Shown in pieces: positions 1 through 7,673 of a stretch of 14,285 nt of DNA; the stretch's first letter is position 1; every line of letters starts with the position of its first letter. Where the stretch lies: contig JABSQE010000144.1 of NCBI GenBank assembly GCA_013214245.1, positions 1 through 14,285 on the forward strand, written 5' to 3'. This stretch comes from Hyphomicrobiaceae bacterium (lineage in GTDB: Bacteria; Pseudomonadota; Alphaproteobacteria; Rhizobiales; Hyphomicrobiaceae). Below the pieces are notes generated by a model. The model was not told the DNA's origin, made no database searches, and saw only the letters and a list, made by a program, of their open reading frames with translations. Made by a program: the position numbers and the translations under genes.

Positions 1-33
1 AACGAGATGCTCTACCAACTGAGCTAACCACCC
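1..33 (-). tRNA. tRNA, 5' part only, probably tRNA-Val
   Basis: The minus strand reads as the first 33 nucleotides of a tRNA. It has a seven-base acceptor strand GGGTGGT, then TA, a GCTC/GAGC D-stem with loop AGTTGGTA, then A, TCTCG and TT. The window edge falls exactly before position 34, so the anticodon is not visible. The acceptor and D-arm resemble bacterial tRNA-Val, and a tRNA-Val next to the HU gene is a common alphaproteobacterial arrangement. The valine call is therefore inference; that it is a tRNA is clear. It lies downstream of the HU gene on the same strand and has its own candidate promoter. Confidence 0.8.
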
Positions 34-42
34 CATCTTAGT

Positions 43-71
43 ATGATAGGCCTTTTTTATAATTTACGCAA
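43..71 (-). promoter_or_regulatory. Candidate promoter of the partial tRNA
   Basis: On the minus strand TTGCGT (66-71) and TATCAT (43-48) are separated by 17 bases. The -10 matches TATAAT at five of six positions, while the -35 matches only in TTG. The predicted start falls a few bases before the tRNA 5' end at 33, which suits a tRNA promoter. No experimental signal is visible. Confidence 0.4.
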
Positions 72-129
72 CCATTAATGCATTTATTTTGAAAGATTAT
101 ATTAAAATGAATAAGATAATATAGTATAT

Positions 130-148
130 ATCAAGCTTCCCACTTGAT
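130..148 (-). terminator. Hairpin after the HU gene
   Basis: A six-base stem, ATCAAG/CTTGAT with a seven-base loop, begins about ten bases past the HU stop codon. The following bases are AT-rich but there is no uninterrupted T run. It may end HU transcription, or may only protect the 3' end. The stem is weak. Confidence 0.35.
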
Positions 149-157
149 TTATAAAAG

Positions 158-448
158 TTACTTTTTCTCTTTAGGTGGATTTAATTCATCTTTGAGCTGC
201 TTAGATGCAGTAAACTTCGGCACCTTAGATGCCGGAATCTTAATCTTTTCACCAGACATAGGATTTCTCCCGTCTCGTGCAGCACGATCTGCAACTTTAA
301 ACTTACCAAGTGGAGCAAAGTTAACCTCCTCTCCCTTTTTTAAAGTCTCAAATACATAGCAAGTAAGTGCATGCAGTACAATTGCAGCCTTCTCCTTTGT
401 AATTTCGGCGCTCTCAGATATAGCATCAATAATTTCTCTCTTGCTCAT
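158..448 (-). CDS. HU-family DNA-binding protein
   Basis: This is a 96-residue HU/IHF-family histone-like protein. HU dimers bend and compact DNA in the nucleoid and support replication and transcription. The N-terminus (MSKREIIDAI...) forms the helical dimer part. The DNA-binding beta-arm carries the family signature at about residues 58-70, seen as GRNPMSGEKIKI with the conserved Arg-Asn-Pro tip. Family members are usually about 90 residues. The small excess is a hydrophilic tail ending in PPKEKK. The ATG is supported by AGGA (457-460) eight bases upstream. The gene lies downstream of lon on the same strand, as in many alphaproteobacteria, and just before a tRNA. Between HU, IHF-alpha and IHF-beta, the position after lon favours HU (hupB-like). 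Confidence 0.94.
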   Translation of the reverse strand: MSKREIIDAISESAEITKEKAAIVLHALTCYVFETLKKGEEVNFAPLGKFKVADRAARDGRNPMSGEKIKIPASKVPKFTASKQLKDELNPPKEKK

Positions 449-529
449 TGCGGTCTTCCTAAATCGCTTCTAATCACTAGTTGTGGATCAATACTAATCA
501 AAACTTTCCGCAATTATGGTTTGTTACAG

Positions 530-558
530 ATAACAGAGCAGCGCTTAAATCTAAGCAA
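530..558 (-). promoter_or_regulatory. Candidate promoter of the HU gene
   Basis: On the minus strand TTGCTT (553-558) and TGTTAT (530-535) are spaced 17 bases apart, about 80 bases before the HU start codon. The hexamers match consensus only at three and four positions. The 240-base gap after lon, which contains a strong hairpin, makes an independent HU promoter plausible. Confidence 0.25.
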
Positions 559-638
559 AAAATTAGTAGGTCGTGAGACCCGAAGAAAGTATCGAGTTTG
601 AGTATTTTTTTACTCCAAATAAACTTTTTCGCTCATAG

Positions 639-663
639 CGGCGACAGTAATATACTGTCGCCG
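639..663 (-). terminator. Strong hairpin after lon, likely 3' end structure
   Basis: An 11-base perfect inverted repeat (639-649 with 653-663, three-base loop) starts 26 bases past the lon stop codon. Its arms are GC-rich (CGGCGACAGTA) in an AT-rich setting, so it is the most stable hairpin I found in any spacer. No T run follows directly on the minus strand, so it may be a rho-independent terminator that has lost its tail, or an RNA-stabilising structure. Confidence 0.5.
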
Positions 664-688
664 TAAATTCACACCATACTAAATTTTT

Positions 689-3115
689 CTAATGAGTTGT
701 GATGTTTGTTGATGAAGAGCCCTTATCTCCTGACGAAACGTCATTAGCAGAATCATTGTCTTTCCAAGTTATTGGCTCAGGCTTACGAACAAGCGCCAGA
801 TCTAAAACCTCATCCATGCGTGAAACTGGTATTATTTCTAGTACGGATTTCACATCATCAGAAATTTCTACTAGATCCTTAGCATTATGCTCTGGGATAA
901 TCACACGTTTAATGCCTGCACGTAAAGCTGCTAACAATTTTTCTTTCAATCCTCCAATAGGCAATACACGACCACGTAAAGTAATTTCTCCCGTCATAGC
1001 AATTTCTTTACGTACCTCTATCCCAGTGAGCACTGAAACAATTGCTGTTACCATTGCAACACCAGCTGAAGGACCATCCTTAGGAGTAGCTCCTTCTGGA
1101 ACATGAACATGAATATCATTTTTTTCAAAAATCGGTGGCGCTATCCCAAACTCTACAGATCGTGAACGGACATACGCGCTCGCTGCCTGAATGGATTCCT
1201 TCATAACATCACGCAGATTACCCGTGACTGTCATCTTGCCTTTACCAGGCATCATGACACCCTCGATTGTTAATATTTCCCCGCCAACTTCTGTCCAAGC
1301 CAAGCCAGTAACGACGCCCACTAAATCTTCAAGTTCAGCTTCTCCAAAACGGTACTTAGGAACGCTAAGAAAATGTTCGACATTACTCTCAGACACTAAT
1401 ATATTAGTTGCTTCGTCAGAAAGGATGTTTTTCACCGCCTTACGTGCTAAGGTCGCTATTTCACGTTCCATATTACGCACGCCAGCTTCGCGAGTATAAT
1501 ATCGGATAACCTGTCGCAAACCACTATCTTCAACCTGCCATTCCTCATCTGTAAGGCCATGAGCTTTGCGTTGACTGGGGACTAAATGTCGCTTTGCAAT
1601 TTCTACTTTCTCAGCCTCTGTGTAACCAGCGATTCGAATAATCTCCATACGATCCATCAATGCCAAAGGAATGTTTAGGGTGTTGGCAGTTGTGACGAAC
1701 ATTACGTTTGAAAGGTCATAATCAACTTCTAAGTAATGATCATTGAAAGAACTATTTTGTTCCGGATCGAGAACCTCCAGAAGAGCCGAAGCAGGATCTC
1801 CGCGAAAATCAGAGCCCATCTTGTCAATTTCATCAAGCAAAAAGAGAGGGTTAGTCTTCTTTGCTTTACGCATGGATTGTACAACTTTTCCAGGCATGGA
1901 GCCTATATAGGTGCGACGATGTCCACGTATTTCAGCTTCATCACGCACGCCACCAAGAGACATGCGCACAAATTCACGACCTGTAGCATTGGCTATTGAC
2001 TTGCCCAAAGAAGTTTTACCAACCCCCGGAGGACCAACTAAGCACAATATAGGGCCTTTAAGCTTATTAGTTCGATTCTGTACCGCCAAATACTCAATTA
2101 TACGCTCTTTTACTTTTTCAAGACCATAATGCTCAAGATCCAGAACATCTTGCGCTTCCGTAAGACCTTTTTTTACCTTTCCTAGCACGCCCCAAGGTAT
2201 ACTTAATAGCCAATCAAGATAATTGCGAACAACAGTGGCCTCAGCGGACATCGGGCTCATCTGACGAAGTTTCTTTAGCTCAGCCTGAGCCTTATCACGC
2301 GCCTCCTTTGTTAATTTGGTGTTCTCAATCTTCTCTTCAAATTCAGAAATATCATCACGCTCGTCGTCATCCCCAAGCTCTTTTTGAATCGCTTTCATTT
2401 GTTCATTGAGATAATATTCGCGCTGTGTTTTCTCCATTTGGCGTTTCACGCGTGACCGAATCTTTTTTTCAACTTGTAGAACTGATATTTCGTTTTCCAT
2501 AAGCGCATAAACGCGCTCCAAACGCTCTGAAATTGAAACAATTTCTAGAACTTCTTGCTTATCAGCAATCTTAATTGCGAGATGCGATACCATCGTGTCT
2601 GAAAGCTTAGAATAATCATCTATTTGGCCAATGGTTGTGAGAACCTCTGGAGATATTTTTTTATTTAACTTTACATATTGTTCAAACTGCGCAATGGCTG
2701 AACGCGATAAAGCCTCTATTTCCTCATCAGTGTCAATATTTTCTTCAATTCTTTCTATAAGCGCCTCAAAATGTTCGGAATTACTTGTGTAACTTGCTAT
2801 TCGAGCTCGCGAAATACCCTCTACCAGGACTTTTACAGTACCATCTGGGAGCTTGAGAAGCTGAAGGACAGATGCAAGTGTTCCAACGCTGTAAATATCT
2901 TCGAATGACGGCTCGTCATCTCCAGCATTCTTCTGAGAAACAAGCAAAATCTGCTTATCTGAACGCATAACTTCTTCAAGTGCATTAATAGACTTTTCAC
3001 GCCCAACAAATAGCGGGACAATCATATGAGGAAAGACGACTATATCACGCAACGGAAGAACCGGATAAAGCTCAGCACCGTTGTCGCTCTGTCCTTGTTT
3101 TTTTATTTCACTCAT
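689..3115 (-). CDS. lon: ATP-dependent Lon protease
   Basis: Lon is a cytoplasmic hexameric AAA+ protease that degrades misfolded and short-lived regulatory proteins. The 808-residue product is slightly longer than the usual 780-810. The order is: N-terminal substrate-binding domain (about 13-210), coiled-coil linker (about 210-300), AAA+ module with Walker A GPPGVGKT (361-368) and Walker B LFLLDE (424-429), sensor region near GVRNME (545-550), and C-terminal protease domain. The catalytic dyad is Ser683 in KDGPSAG and Lys726 in GGLKEK, separated by 43 residues as in E. coli Lon. The last 28 or so residues are a Ser/Asp/Asn-rich tail of no known role. The ATG is preceded by GAGAA (3121-3125). 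The gene sits between clpX and HU in the standard alphaproteobacterial order. It is intact. Confidence 0.98.
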   Translation of the reverse strand: MSEIKKQGQSDNGAELYPVLPLRDIVVFPHMIVPLFVGREKSINALEEVMRSDKQILLVSQKNAGDDEPSFEDIYSVGTLASVLQLLKLPDGTVKVLVEGISRARIASYTSNSEHFEALIERIEENIDTDEEIEALSRSAIAQFEQYVKLNKKISPEVLTTIGQIDDYSKLSDTMVSHLAIKIADKQEVLEIVSISERLERVYALMENEISVLQVEKKIRSRVKRQMEKTQREYYLNEQMKAIQKELGDDDERDDISEFEEKIENTKLTKEARDKAQAELKKLRQMSPMSAEATVVRNYLDWLLSIPWGVLGKVKKGLTEAQDVLDLEHYGLEKVKERIIEYLAVQNRTNKLKGPILCLVGPPGVGKTSLGKSIANATGREFVRMSLGGVRDEAEIRGHRRTYIGSMPGKVVQSMRKAKKTNPLFLLDEIDKMGSDFRGDPASALLEVLDPEQNSSFNDHYLEVDYDLSNVMFVTTANTLNIPLALMDRMEIIRIAGYTEAEKVEIAKRHLVPSQRKAHGLTDEEWQVEDSGLRQVIRYYTREAGVRNMEREIATLARKAVKNILSDEATNILVSESNVEHFLSVPKYRFGEAELEDLVGVVTGLAWTEVGGEILTIEGVMMPGKGKMTVTGNLRDVMKESIQAASAYVRSRSVEFGIAPPIFEKNDIHVHVPEGATPKDGPSAGVAMVTAIVSVLTGIEVRKEIAMTGEITLRGRVLPIGGLKEKLLAALRAGIKRVIIPEHNAKDLVEISDDVKSVLEIIPVSRMDEVLDLALVRKPEPITWKDNDSANDVSSGDKGSSSTNITTH

Positions 3116-3135
3116 TCACTTTCTCGCCGTTAATG

Positions 3136-3163
3136 ACTATTCAGCAACAAAACTGACAGTCAA
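3136..3163 (-). promoter_or_regulatory. Candidate lon promoter
   Basis: On the minus strand TTGACT (3158-3163, five of six consensus bases) is followed after 16 bases by AATAGT (3136-3141, four of six). The predicted start leaves a short leader that still includes the GAGAA ribosome-binding site. The alternative TATAAT at 3224-3229 would give a leader of about 100 bases. Confidence 0.35.
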
Positions 3164-3386
3164 TTCTCTGTAAGAATTAAGATTAATGCCTTTAGTTGCG
3201 CGCATCAATCCGTATGGATGCTTATTATAGTTCACACTATCACCCCACCGTAACAGCACATAAAATTTATGGACTTATTCCTATAACATTTAGAGGTTAG
3301 GGCTAACACAACAATAATCAATACCACGAGACGATAAAACTATATATTCAGGCAGATACTGGAACACTATTTCTGCAAAGAACTAT

Positions 3387-3421
3387 GATATTATGTAATC
3401 ACGCTTACATGAAATAATATC
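3387..3421 (-). terminator. Hairpin directly after clpX
   Basis: An imperfect AT-rich hairpin begins three bases past the clpX stop codon. It has an inner six-base stem (3393-3398 with 3405-3410, six-base loop) and an outer six-base stem (3387-3392 with 3416-3421), separated by a five-base bulge on one side. There is no clear T run, so terminator function is uncertain. Confidence 0.35.
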
Positions 3422-3423
3422 CT

Positions 3424-4677
3424 CTAAGCTGATGTTTCCTGCCCCTCTACTCGTTCTGTATAAATCTTTAAAGGCCGCGCACCTCCATCTACTACTTCGG
3501 GACCAATAACTACTTCCTCAACACCTTTCAGACTAGGCAAATCAAACATAGTATCAAGAAGTATTGTTTCCATTATAGAGCGCAGTCCTCTAGCCCCAGT
3601 CTTGCGTTCAATAGCCTTACGAGCGATAGCTTTAAGTGCATCAACAGTTATAGTAAGCCTGATGTCTTCCATCTCAAATAAGCGCTGATATTGCTTGATG
3701 AGTGCATTCTTCGGTTCACTTAAAATTTTTACTAGTGCAGATTCATCAAGATCTTCAAGCGTAGCAAGAACGGGCATACGACCGATAAATTCTGGAATAA
3801 GGCCAAACCGTAGCAAATCTTCAGGCTCGACACTCCTAATTATATCGCCAGTTCGTCGATCATCAGGATCCGCAATACTAGCACTAAAGCCAATTGACGT
3901 CCCCTTACCACGAGCTGAGATAATCTTGTCCAAGCCGGCGAAGGCACCACCGCAAACGAATAAAATATTAGTTGTATCTACTTGTAGAAACTCTTGTTGT
4001 GGGTGCTTCCTACCCCCTTGCGGTGGAACGGATGCTACAGTTCCTTCCATTATCTTCAACAAGGCCTGTTGGACACCTTCGCCGGAAACGTCTCTAGTGA
4101 TAGACGGGTTGTCAGACTTGCGACTTATCTTATCAACTTCATCTATGTAAACTATGCCACGTTGGGCGCGCTCTACGTTGTAATCCGCGGCTTGTAAAAG
4201 CTTCAAAATAATATTTTCAACATCCTCACCCACATAACCGGCTTCCGTCAGCGTAGTTGCATCTGCCATTGTAAATGGGACATCCAAAATCCGTGCAAGT
4301 GTCTGAGCCAGAAGAGTTTTACCACACCCAGTGGGTCCAATAAGTAGTATATTAGATTTCGCGAGTTCAACGTCGTTATTTTTTGCGACATGATTTAGAC
4401 GTTTATAATGATTATGTACAGCTACTGCTAATACACGTTTAGCATGGTCCTGCCCAATAACATAATTATCTAATACCTGTTTAATCTCTTCGGGTGTAGG
4501 AACACCTTCACGCGACTTAATCAGAGTGTTTGTATTCTCCTCGCGTATGATGTCCATGCACAACTCTACGCATTCATCGCAAATAAAAACCGTCGGACCG
4601 GCGATAAGCTTGCGAACTTCATGCTGACTCTTACCGCAAAAAGAGCAATAGAGTGTATTTTTCTCTTGGTTTGGCAT
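3424..4677 (-). CDS. clpX: ATP-dependent Clp protease ATP-binding subunit ClpX
   Basis: ClpX is the AAA+ unfoldase that recognises tagged or specific proteins and threads them into ClpP. At 417 residues it has the normal length. The N-terminal zinc-binding domain has Cys11, Cys14, Cys33 and Cys36. The AAA+ domain shows Walker A GPTGCGKT (114-121), pore-1 loop GYVG (147-150), Walker B IVYIDE (175-180), the RKH loop (223-225), the ClpP-docking IGF loop (262-264), the arginine finger in EFIGRMPV (Arg300) and sensor 2 GARGLR (361-366). Every contact needed for working with ClpP is therefore present. The ATG is supported by AGAAGG (4687-4692) nine bases upstream. The gene lies between clpP and lon, 406 bases after clpP. 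Confidence 0.98.
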   Translation of the reverse strand: MPNQEKNTLYCSFCGKSQHEVRKLIAGPTVFICDECVELCMDIIREENTNTLIKSREGVPTPEEIKQVLDNYVIGQDHAKRVLAVAVHNHYKRLNHVAKNNDVELAKSNILLIGPTGCGKTLLAQTLARILDVPFTMADATTLTEAGYVGEDVENIILKLLQAADYNVERAQRGIVYIDEVDKISRKSDNPSITRDVSGEGVQQALLKIMEGTVASVPPQGGRKHPQQEFLQVDTTNILFVCGGAFAGLDKIISARGKGTSIGFSASIADPDDRRTGDIIRSVEPEDLLRFGLIPEFIGRMPVLATLEDLDESALVKILSEPKNALIKQYQRLFEMEDIRLTITVDALKAIARKAIERKTGARGLRSIMETILLDTMFDLPSLKGVEEVVIGPEVVDGGARPLKIYTERVEGQETSA

Positions 4678-5083
4678 GTTATTTGACCTTCTCTGCTTTC
4701 GCGCCGACTCCTCATGAGGGCAGTCCCCACTAAAAGTAATAGGCTATTTGCTAACAGGTGCATTCACACTATTCAGCATAGCAACTACCAAAAGTCTGGT
4801 CGTGTATAACCGGACATAGTCAATATCTTATTAAATCAATACGAATTAAATAAGATTCTGGGCAGAATAGACTCTAAACGAAACCCTGAGGTTATTCTCC
4901 AAGCGGATAGTCTTAAATCACACATTTTAGACCTTAATGCGGAAACCTAGCAAAGCTCAGCAGCTATGCACGCCAACGTAATAAAGTGCACAACATTTTG
5001 AGATGTTAGGTCACGTATACACCGCTTGTTAAGGAATCCTTCAGACGAACATCCGAGTTAATAGGTAATAGTTTAAATTAACC
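4678..5083. other. clpP-clpX spacer, no gene
   Basis: Nothing coding is supportable in this 406-base spacer. An AT-rich inverted repeat with one bulged base lies at 4825-4856 (arms ATCTTATTAA and TTAAATAAGAT). Caulobacter carries cicA between clpP and clpX. I see no readable remnant of it here, and many alphaproteobacteria lack it at this site. The clpX ribosome-binding site is at the left end. I found no convincing clpX promoter, so clpX may be read from clpP. Confidence 0.6.
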
Positions 5084-5704
5084 CTATGCAACATCGTCAC
5101 GGCTGTCTAATACCTTATCAATGAGCCCAAATTCGAAAGCTTGCTCAGCCGTCATAAAATAATCACGATCAAGAGTGCGATCTACTGTTTCATAGTTGTT
5201 GCCTGTATGTTTGACATATGTCTCATTAAGACGCCGCTTCATTTTTAATATATCCTGCGCGTGCCTCTCAATGTCTGAAGCCTGGCCAGAAAAACCACCC
5301 GAAGGCTGATGCACCATAATACGTGCATTGCGAAGAGCAAATCTCATATTTTTTTCACCCGCACAGAGCAAAAGCGATCCCATAGAAGCCGCTTGCCCAA
5401 TGCATAGCGTAGAAACTGGAGGCTTTATAAATTGCATGGTATCATAGATTGCCATACCCGCAGTTACTACCCCGCCTGGGGAGTTGATGTACATTGAAAT
5501 TTCTTTAGTGGGATTTTCTGATTCGCAATACAACAATTGCATGCAGATCGACGCAGCCATGTGATCTTCTATAGGCCCTGTCACAAAAATAATACGCTCT
5601 TTCAAAAGACGTGATGGCAAATCATAACCTCGTTCACCTCGAGTGGTCTGCTCAACCACCATAGGCCAAAACGTACTTTTAACCGTGCCTGCCGAATTGT
5701 GCAT
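5084..5704 (-). CDS. clpP: ATP-dependent Clp protease proteolytic subunit ClpP
   Basis: ClpP is the serine peptidase that forms the two-ring, 14-subunit degradation chamber used by ClpX and ClpA. The product is 206 residues, normal for the family. The catalytic triad is visible: Ser107 in GQAASMGS, His132 in MVHQPSGG and Asp181 in LDRDYF, with the same spacings as in E. coli ClpP. The stretch PMVVEQTTRGERGYD at 14-28 is the conserved start of the mature subunit, so the first 14 or so residues may be a short removable propeptide. The ATG at 5702-5704 is preceded by GAGAGG at a normal distance. Its neighbours tig and clpX keep the usual order, so ClpX and ClpP are encoded together. Confidence 0.98.
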   Translation of the reverse strand: MHNSAGTVKSTFWPMVVEQTTRGERGYDLPSRLLKERIIFVTGPIEDHMAASICMQLLYCESENPTKEISMYINSPGGVVTAGMAIYDTMQFIKPPVSTLCIGQAASMGSLLLCAGEKNMRFALRNARIMVHQPSGGFSGQASDIERHAQDILKMKRRLNETYVKHTGNNYETVDRTLDRDYFMTAEQAFEFGLIDKVLDSRDDVA

Positions 5705-5776
5705 GATAGACCTCTCAAGCTCTGTAAACAGTACTCACAAACGTATATTCTTATAATGCGAGCGCATGAACACTAG

Positions 5777-5805
5777 ATTATACACTCTCTCAAGTGCAGA
5801 TTAAA
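5777..5805 (-). promoter_or_regulatory. Candidate clpP promoter
   Basis: A perfect TATAAT lies on the minus strand at 5777-5782. With 17-base spacing the -35 position reads TTTAAT (5800-5805), a three-of-six match. The implied clpP leader is about 66 bases. The call rests on the -10 box only. Confidence 0.3.
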
Positions 5806-5892
5806 ATTAACCATGTACATCACGAATTTAAAATTCCACATAAAGCATTTAAAGAGACTAATACTAATTTAGTTGACGCTACAAAAGTATGA

Positions 5893-5925
5893 TATCTATT
5901 TTAATTAAAATTAGATACCGGTATC
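5893..5925. repeat. Two overlapping palindromes between clpP and tig
   Basis: A 25-base imperfect palindrome (5893-5917, arms TATCTATTTTAA and TTAAAATTAGATA, one bulged base) overlaps a perfect 12-base palindrome GATACCGGTATC (5914-5925). They lie upstream of clpP and downstream of tig. They could be an operator or a weak tig terminator, since an AT-rich tract follows the small stem on the minus strand. Chance is possible in AT-rich DNA for the longer one. Confidence 0.45.
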
Positions 5926-6092
5926 AAAACTAACCCTATTAATCCAACAACAAAAAGCTTTTGAATAAACAATGCTAAACTATAAAGATTAAAGTACGAT
6001 TTTAAAAATTCAGCATTCTAAGGGTTACGTATAGCTACTGCAATGTTATCAAGAGTCTAATCACCCCTATTTTCTACTAAACTGCCAGGTTG

Positions 6093-7445
6093 CTAATTCA
6101 TACTATCGCTTTCAATTATACTCAAAAACTCAGATTTGGACACCTTACGATCTTGCACGTTACTCTTGCCAAGAAGAAAATCGACCACTTTCTCTTCGAA
6201 AATCGGGGCTCGTATTTGATTGATGGCACCAGGCGTATTTTCGTAAAAGTCAAAAACTTGTTGCTCCGTACCAGGATGAGTTCGCGCTTGTTGCACAATA
6301 GCTTCTCTCAACTCATCTTTGCTAACACTAATACCAAAACGATCACCAACCTCACCAATAATCAGTCCAAGCCGCACACGCCTTTCAGCAAGTTTAGTGT
6401 AATCTAAACGAAGATCTGATTCAGACTTTTTCAAATCATTAAAGGACTTCCCGTCCTTTTCCATTTGTCCAGTAAGCTCTTTCCAAGCGCTCGAAAACTC
6501 TCCGTCGCAAAGTGATTTAGGGAGTTCAAAAGAGTGGCTCTGATCTAAGGCGTCAAGCAATTGCCGTTTAAGCTTTGAGCGCGCAATGCGCAGATACTCG
6601 TTACTCAACTGAACTTTGACGGTGTCTTTAAGTTCATTCAAATCGTTTAGACCCATACTTTTAGCCAAATCGTCGTTGATTTCAGACGGCCTTGGTCTTG
6701 ACAGCTTTTTTATTGTAACTTCAAAGATCGCTTGCTTTTCCCGCAAAGCCTCAACCGGATAATCTTTAGGAAATACTGTAGTTATGAATCGTTTTTCATC
6801 AAGCTTTGCCCCTTTCAAACCTTGCTCAAAACCCTCGATGAAACCACCTTGCCCTATAACTAATTCTACATTTTCAGCAACCCCACCCTCGAAAGGTTCA
6901 CCATTTATAAGGCCGGAAAAGTCAATGGTAAGCTTATCACCTTGTTCAGCTATATCCGCATGAACATCATAAATCAAATTATACTTAGCAAGCTCACCTA
7001 ACTTGTCGTGAATATCATCTTCATTAATTTCCATAACGGGACGCTCTAGGTTCAACTTTTCAAAGTCAATAAGGTTAATAGTTGGTAGCACCTCATACTT
7101 CATTATGTAAGAGAAACCTGAGCCCCCTGAAAACGCCCCTTCTATATCAGCTTGATTCTCAGGTAGATTTATCTCAGGCTGCGAAGCAGGACGTTCTTTA
7201 CGATCCGTTAAAGCTTTTCTACTACTTTCTTCAACTACTTGCTGCAAAACCTCTGCCATCAGACGCCGACCATAAACCTTTTTTAGATAAGTTTTGGGCA
7301 CTTTGCCTTTGCGGAAACCACGAATTTCGGCGGTACCACTAATCTCATCGAGGCGCATGTCACAACGATCGTTAATATCTTTGGCAGCAACATCTATCTG
7401 AAGCTGCCTCATAAGCCCGACGGCGTGTATTTCCGTTACTTGCAT
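6093..7445 (-). CDS. tig: Trigger factor, ribosome-bound chaperone
   Basis: Trigger factor docks at the ribosome exit tunnel and shields nascent chains. It also has peptidyl-prolyl isomerase activity. The product is 450 residues, typical for the family. The N-terminal domain carries the ribosome-binding loop GFRKGKVP (about 43-50). The FKBP-type isomerase domain covers about 165-248, with GDKLTIDFSG near its start and GGFIEGFEQGL in the middle. The remainder is the helical C-terminal substrate-binding region. The ATG at 7443-7445 is preceded by a GAGG-type ribosome-binding site. It is the first protein gene of the tig-clpP-clpX-lon block and lies about 90 bases after tRNA-Leu. No truncation or missing motif is seen. 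Confidence 0.97.
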   Translation of the reverse strand: MQVTEIHAVGLMRQLQIDVAAKDINDRCDMRLDEISGTAEIRGFRKGKVPKTYLKKVYGRRLMAEVLQQVVEESSRKALTDRKERPASQPEINLPENQADIEGAFSGGSGFSYIMKYEVLPTINLIDFEKLNLERPVMEINEDDIHDKLGELAKYNLIYDVHADIAEQGDKLTIDFSGLINGEPFEGGVAENVELVIGQGGFIEGFEQGLKGAKLDEKRFITTVFPKDYPVEALREKQAIFEVTIKKLSRPRPSEINDDLAKSMGLNDLNELKDTVKVQLSNEYLRIARSKLKRQLLDALDQSHSFELPKSLCDGEFSSAWKELTGQMEKDGKSFNDLKKSESDLRLDYTKLAERRVRLGLIIGEVGDRFGISVSKDELREAIVQQARTHPGTEQQVFDFYENTPGAINQIRAPIFEEKVVDFLLGKSNVQDRKVSKSEFLSIIESDSMN

Positions 7446-7537
7446 ATACCCTCAAATTAGCGCAAAAAATTGCTTTGCAGTTCCTAGTCATTAGGAGGCC
7501 ACGTCACTCAACTAAATGCACAGCCTTAACTAAATTT

Positions 7538-7622
7538 TGGTGCGGACGGAGGGATTTGAACCCCCACACCTTGCGGCACTAGAACCTAAATCTAGCGTGT
7601 CTACCAATTTCACCACGCCCGC
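7538..7622 (-). tRNA. tRNA-Leu (anticodon UAG)
   Basis: The minus strand folds as a complete tRNA. The acceptor is GCGGGCG paired with CGTCCGC with one G-T wobble, the discriminator is A, and CCA is encoded at 7538-7540. The anticodon stem is CTAGA/TCTAG with loop TTTAGGT, giving anticodon TAG for CUN leucine codons. The variable arm is long, as in class II tRNAs, and the T-loop reads TTCAAAT. A leucine tRNA before tig is a common alphaproteobacterial arrangement. Confidence 0.97.
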
Positions 7623-7644
7623 TCAAGAAGCAAACTCGCAACCT

Positions 7645-7673
7645 ATAATATAAAAATAGTAAGTCAGATCCAA
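7645..7673 (-). promoter_or_regulatory. Candidate promoter of tRNA-Leu
   Basis: On the minus strand TTGGAT (7668-7673) and TATTAT (7645-7650) are spaced by 17 bases. The -10 ends 22 bases before the tRNA 5' end. The arrangement resembles the candidate promoter of the other tRNA at 43-71. It may also drive tig. Confidence 0.4.

Larger units (their letters stand above)
3116..3423. other. clpX-lon spacer, no gene
   Basis: This 308-base spacer holds no supportable gene on either strand. It contains the hairpin after clpX and the candidate lon promoter. A second -10-like box, TATAAT on the minus strand at 3224-3229, has no good -35 partner. I looked for an alphaproteobacterial heat-shock type promoter (CTTGAA-like -35) and saw none that was convincing. 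Confidence 0.6.
5705..6092. other. tig-clpP spacer with palindromes, no gene
   Basis: No coding region is supportable in this 388-base, AT-rich spacer. It holds a candidate clpP promoter at the left and a cluster of overlapping palindromes at 5893-5925. No clear terminator follows tig. Confidence 0.6.

Noticed and set aside
371..601. Plus-strand 76-codon frame between HU and lon
   Set aside because: Its first part is antisense to HU, and the rest lies in the AT-rich spacer without a ribosome-binding site or protein-like pattern.
699..1499. Plus-strand open frames opposite lon
   Set aside because: They lie antisense to an intact lon with full motifs and have no recognisable domain or ribosome-binding site.
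3695..4197. Plus-strand open frames opposite clpX
   Set aside because: They are antisense shadows of clpX.
4566..4763. Minus-strand 65-codon frame overlapping the clpX start
   Set aside because: It overlaps the clpX N-terminus in another frame. The ClpX zinc-finger frame has the ribosome-binding site and motifs.
4678..5083. cicA gene or remnant between clpP and clpX, as in Caulobacter
   Set aside because: No readable phosphatase-family motif was found in any frame, and the gene is not universal at this site.
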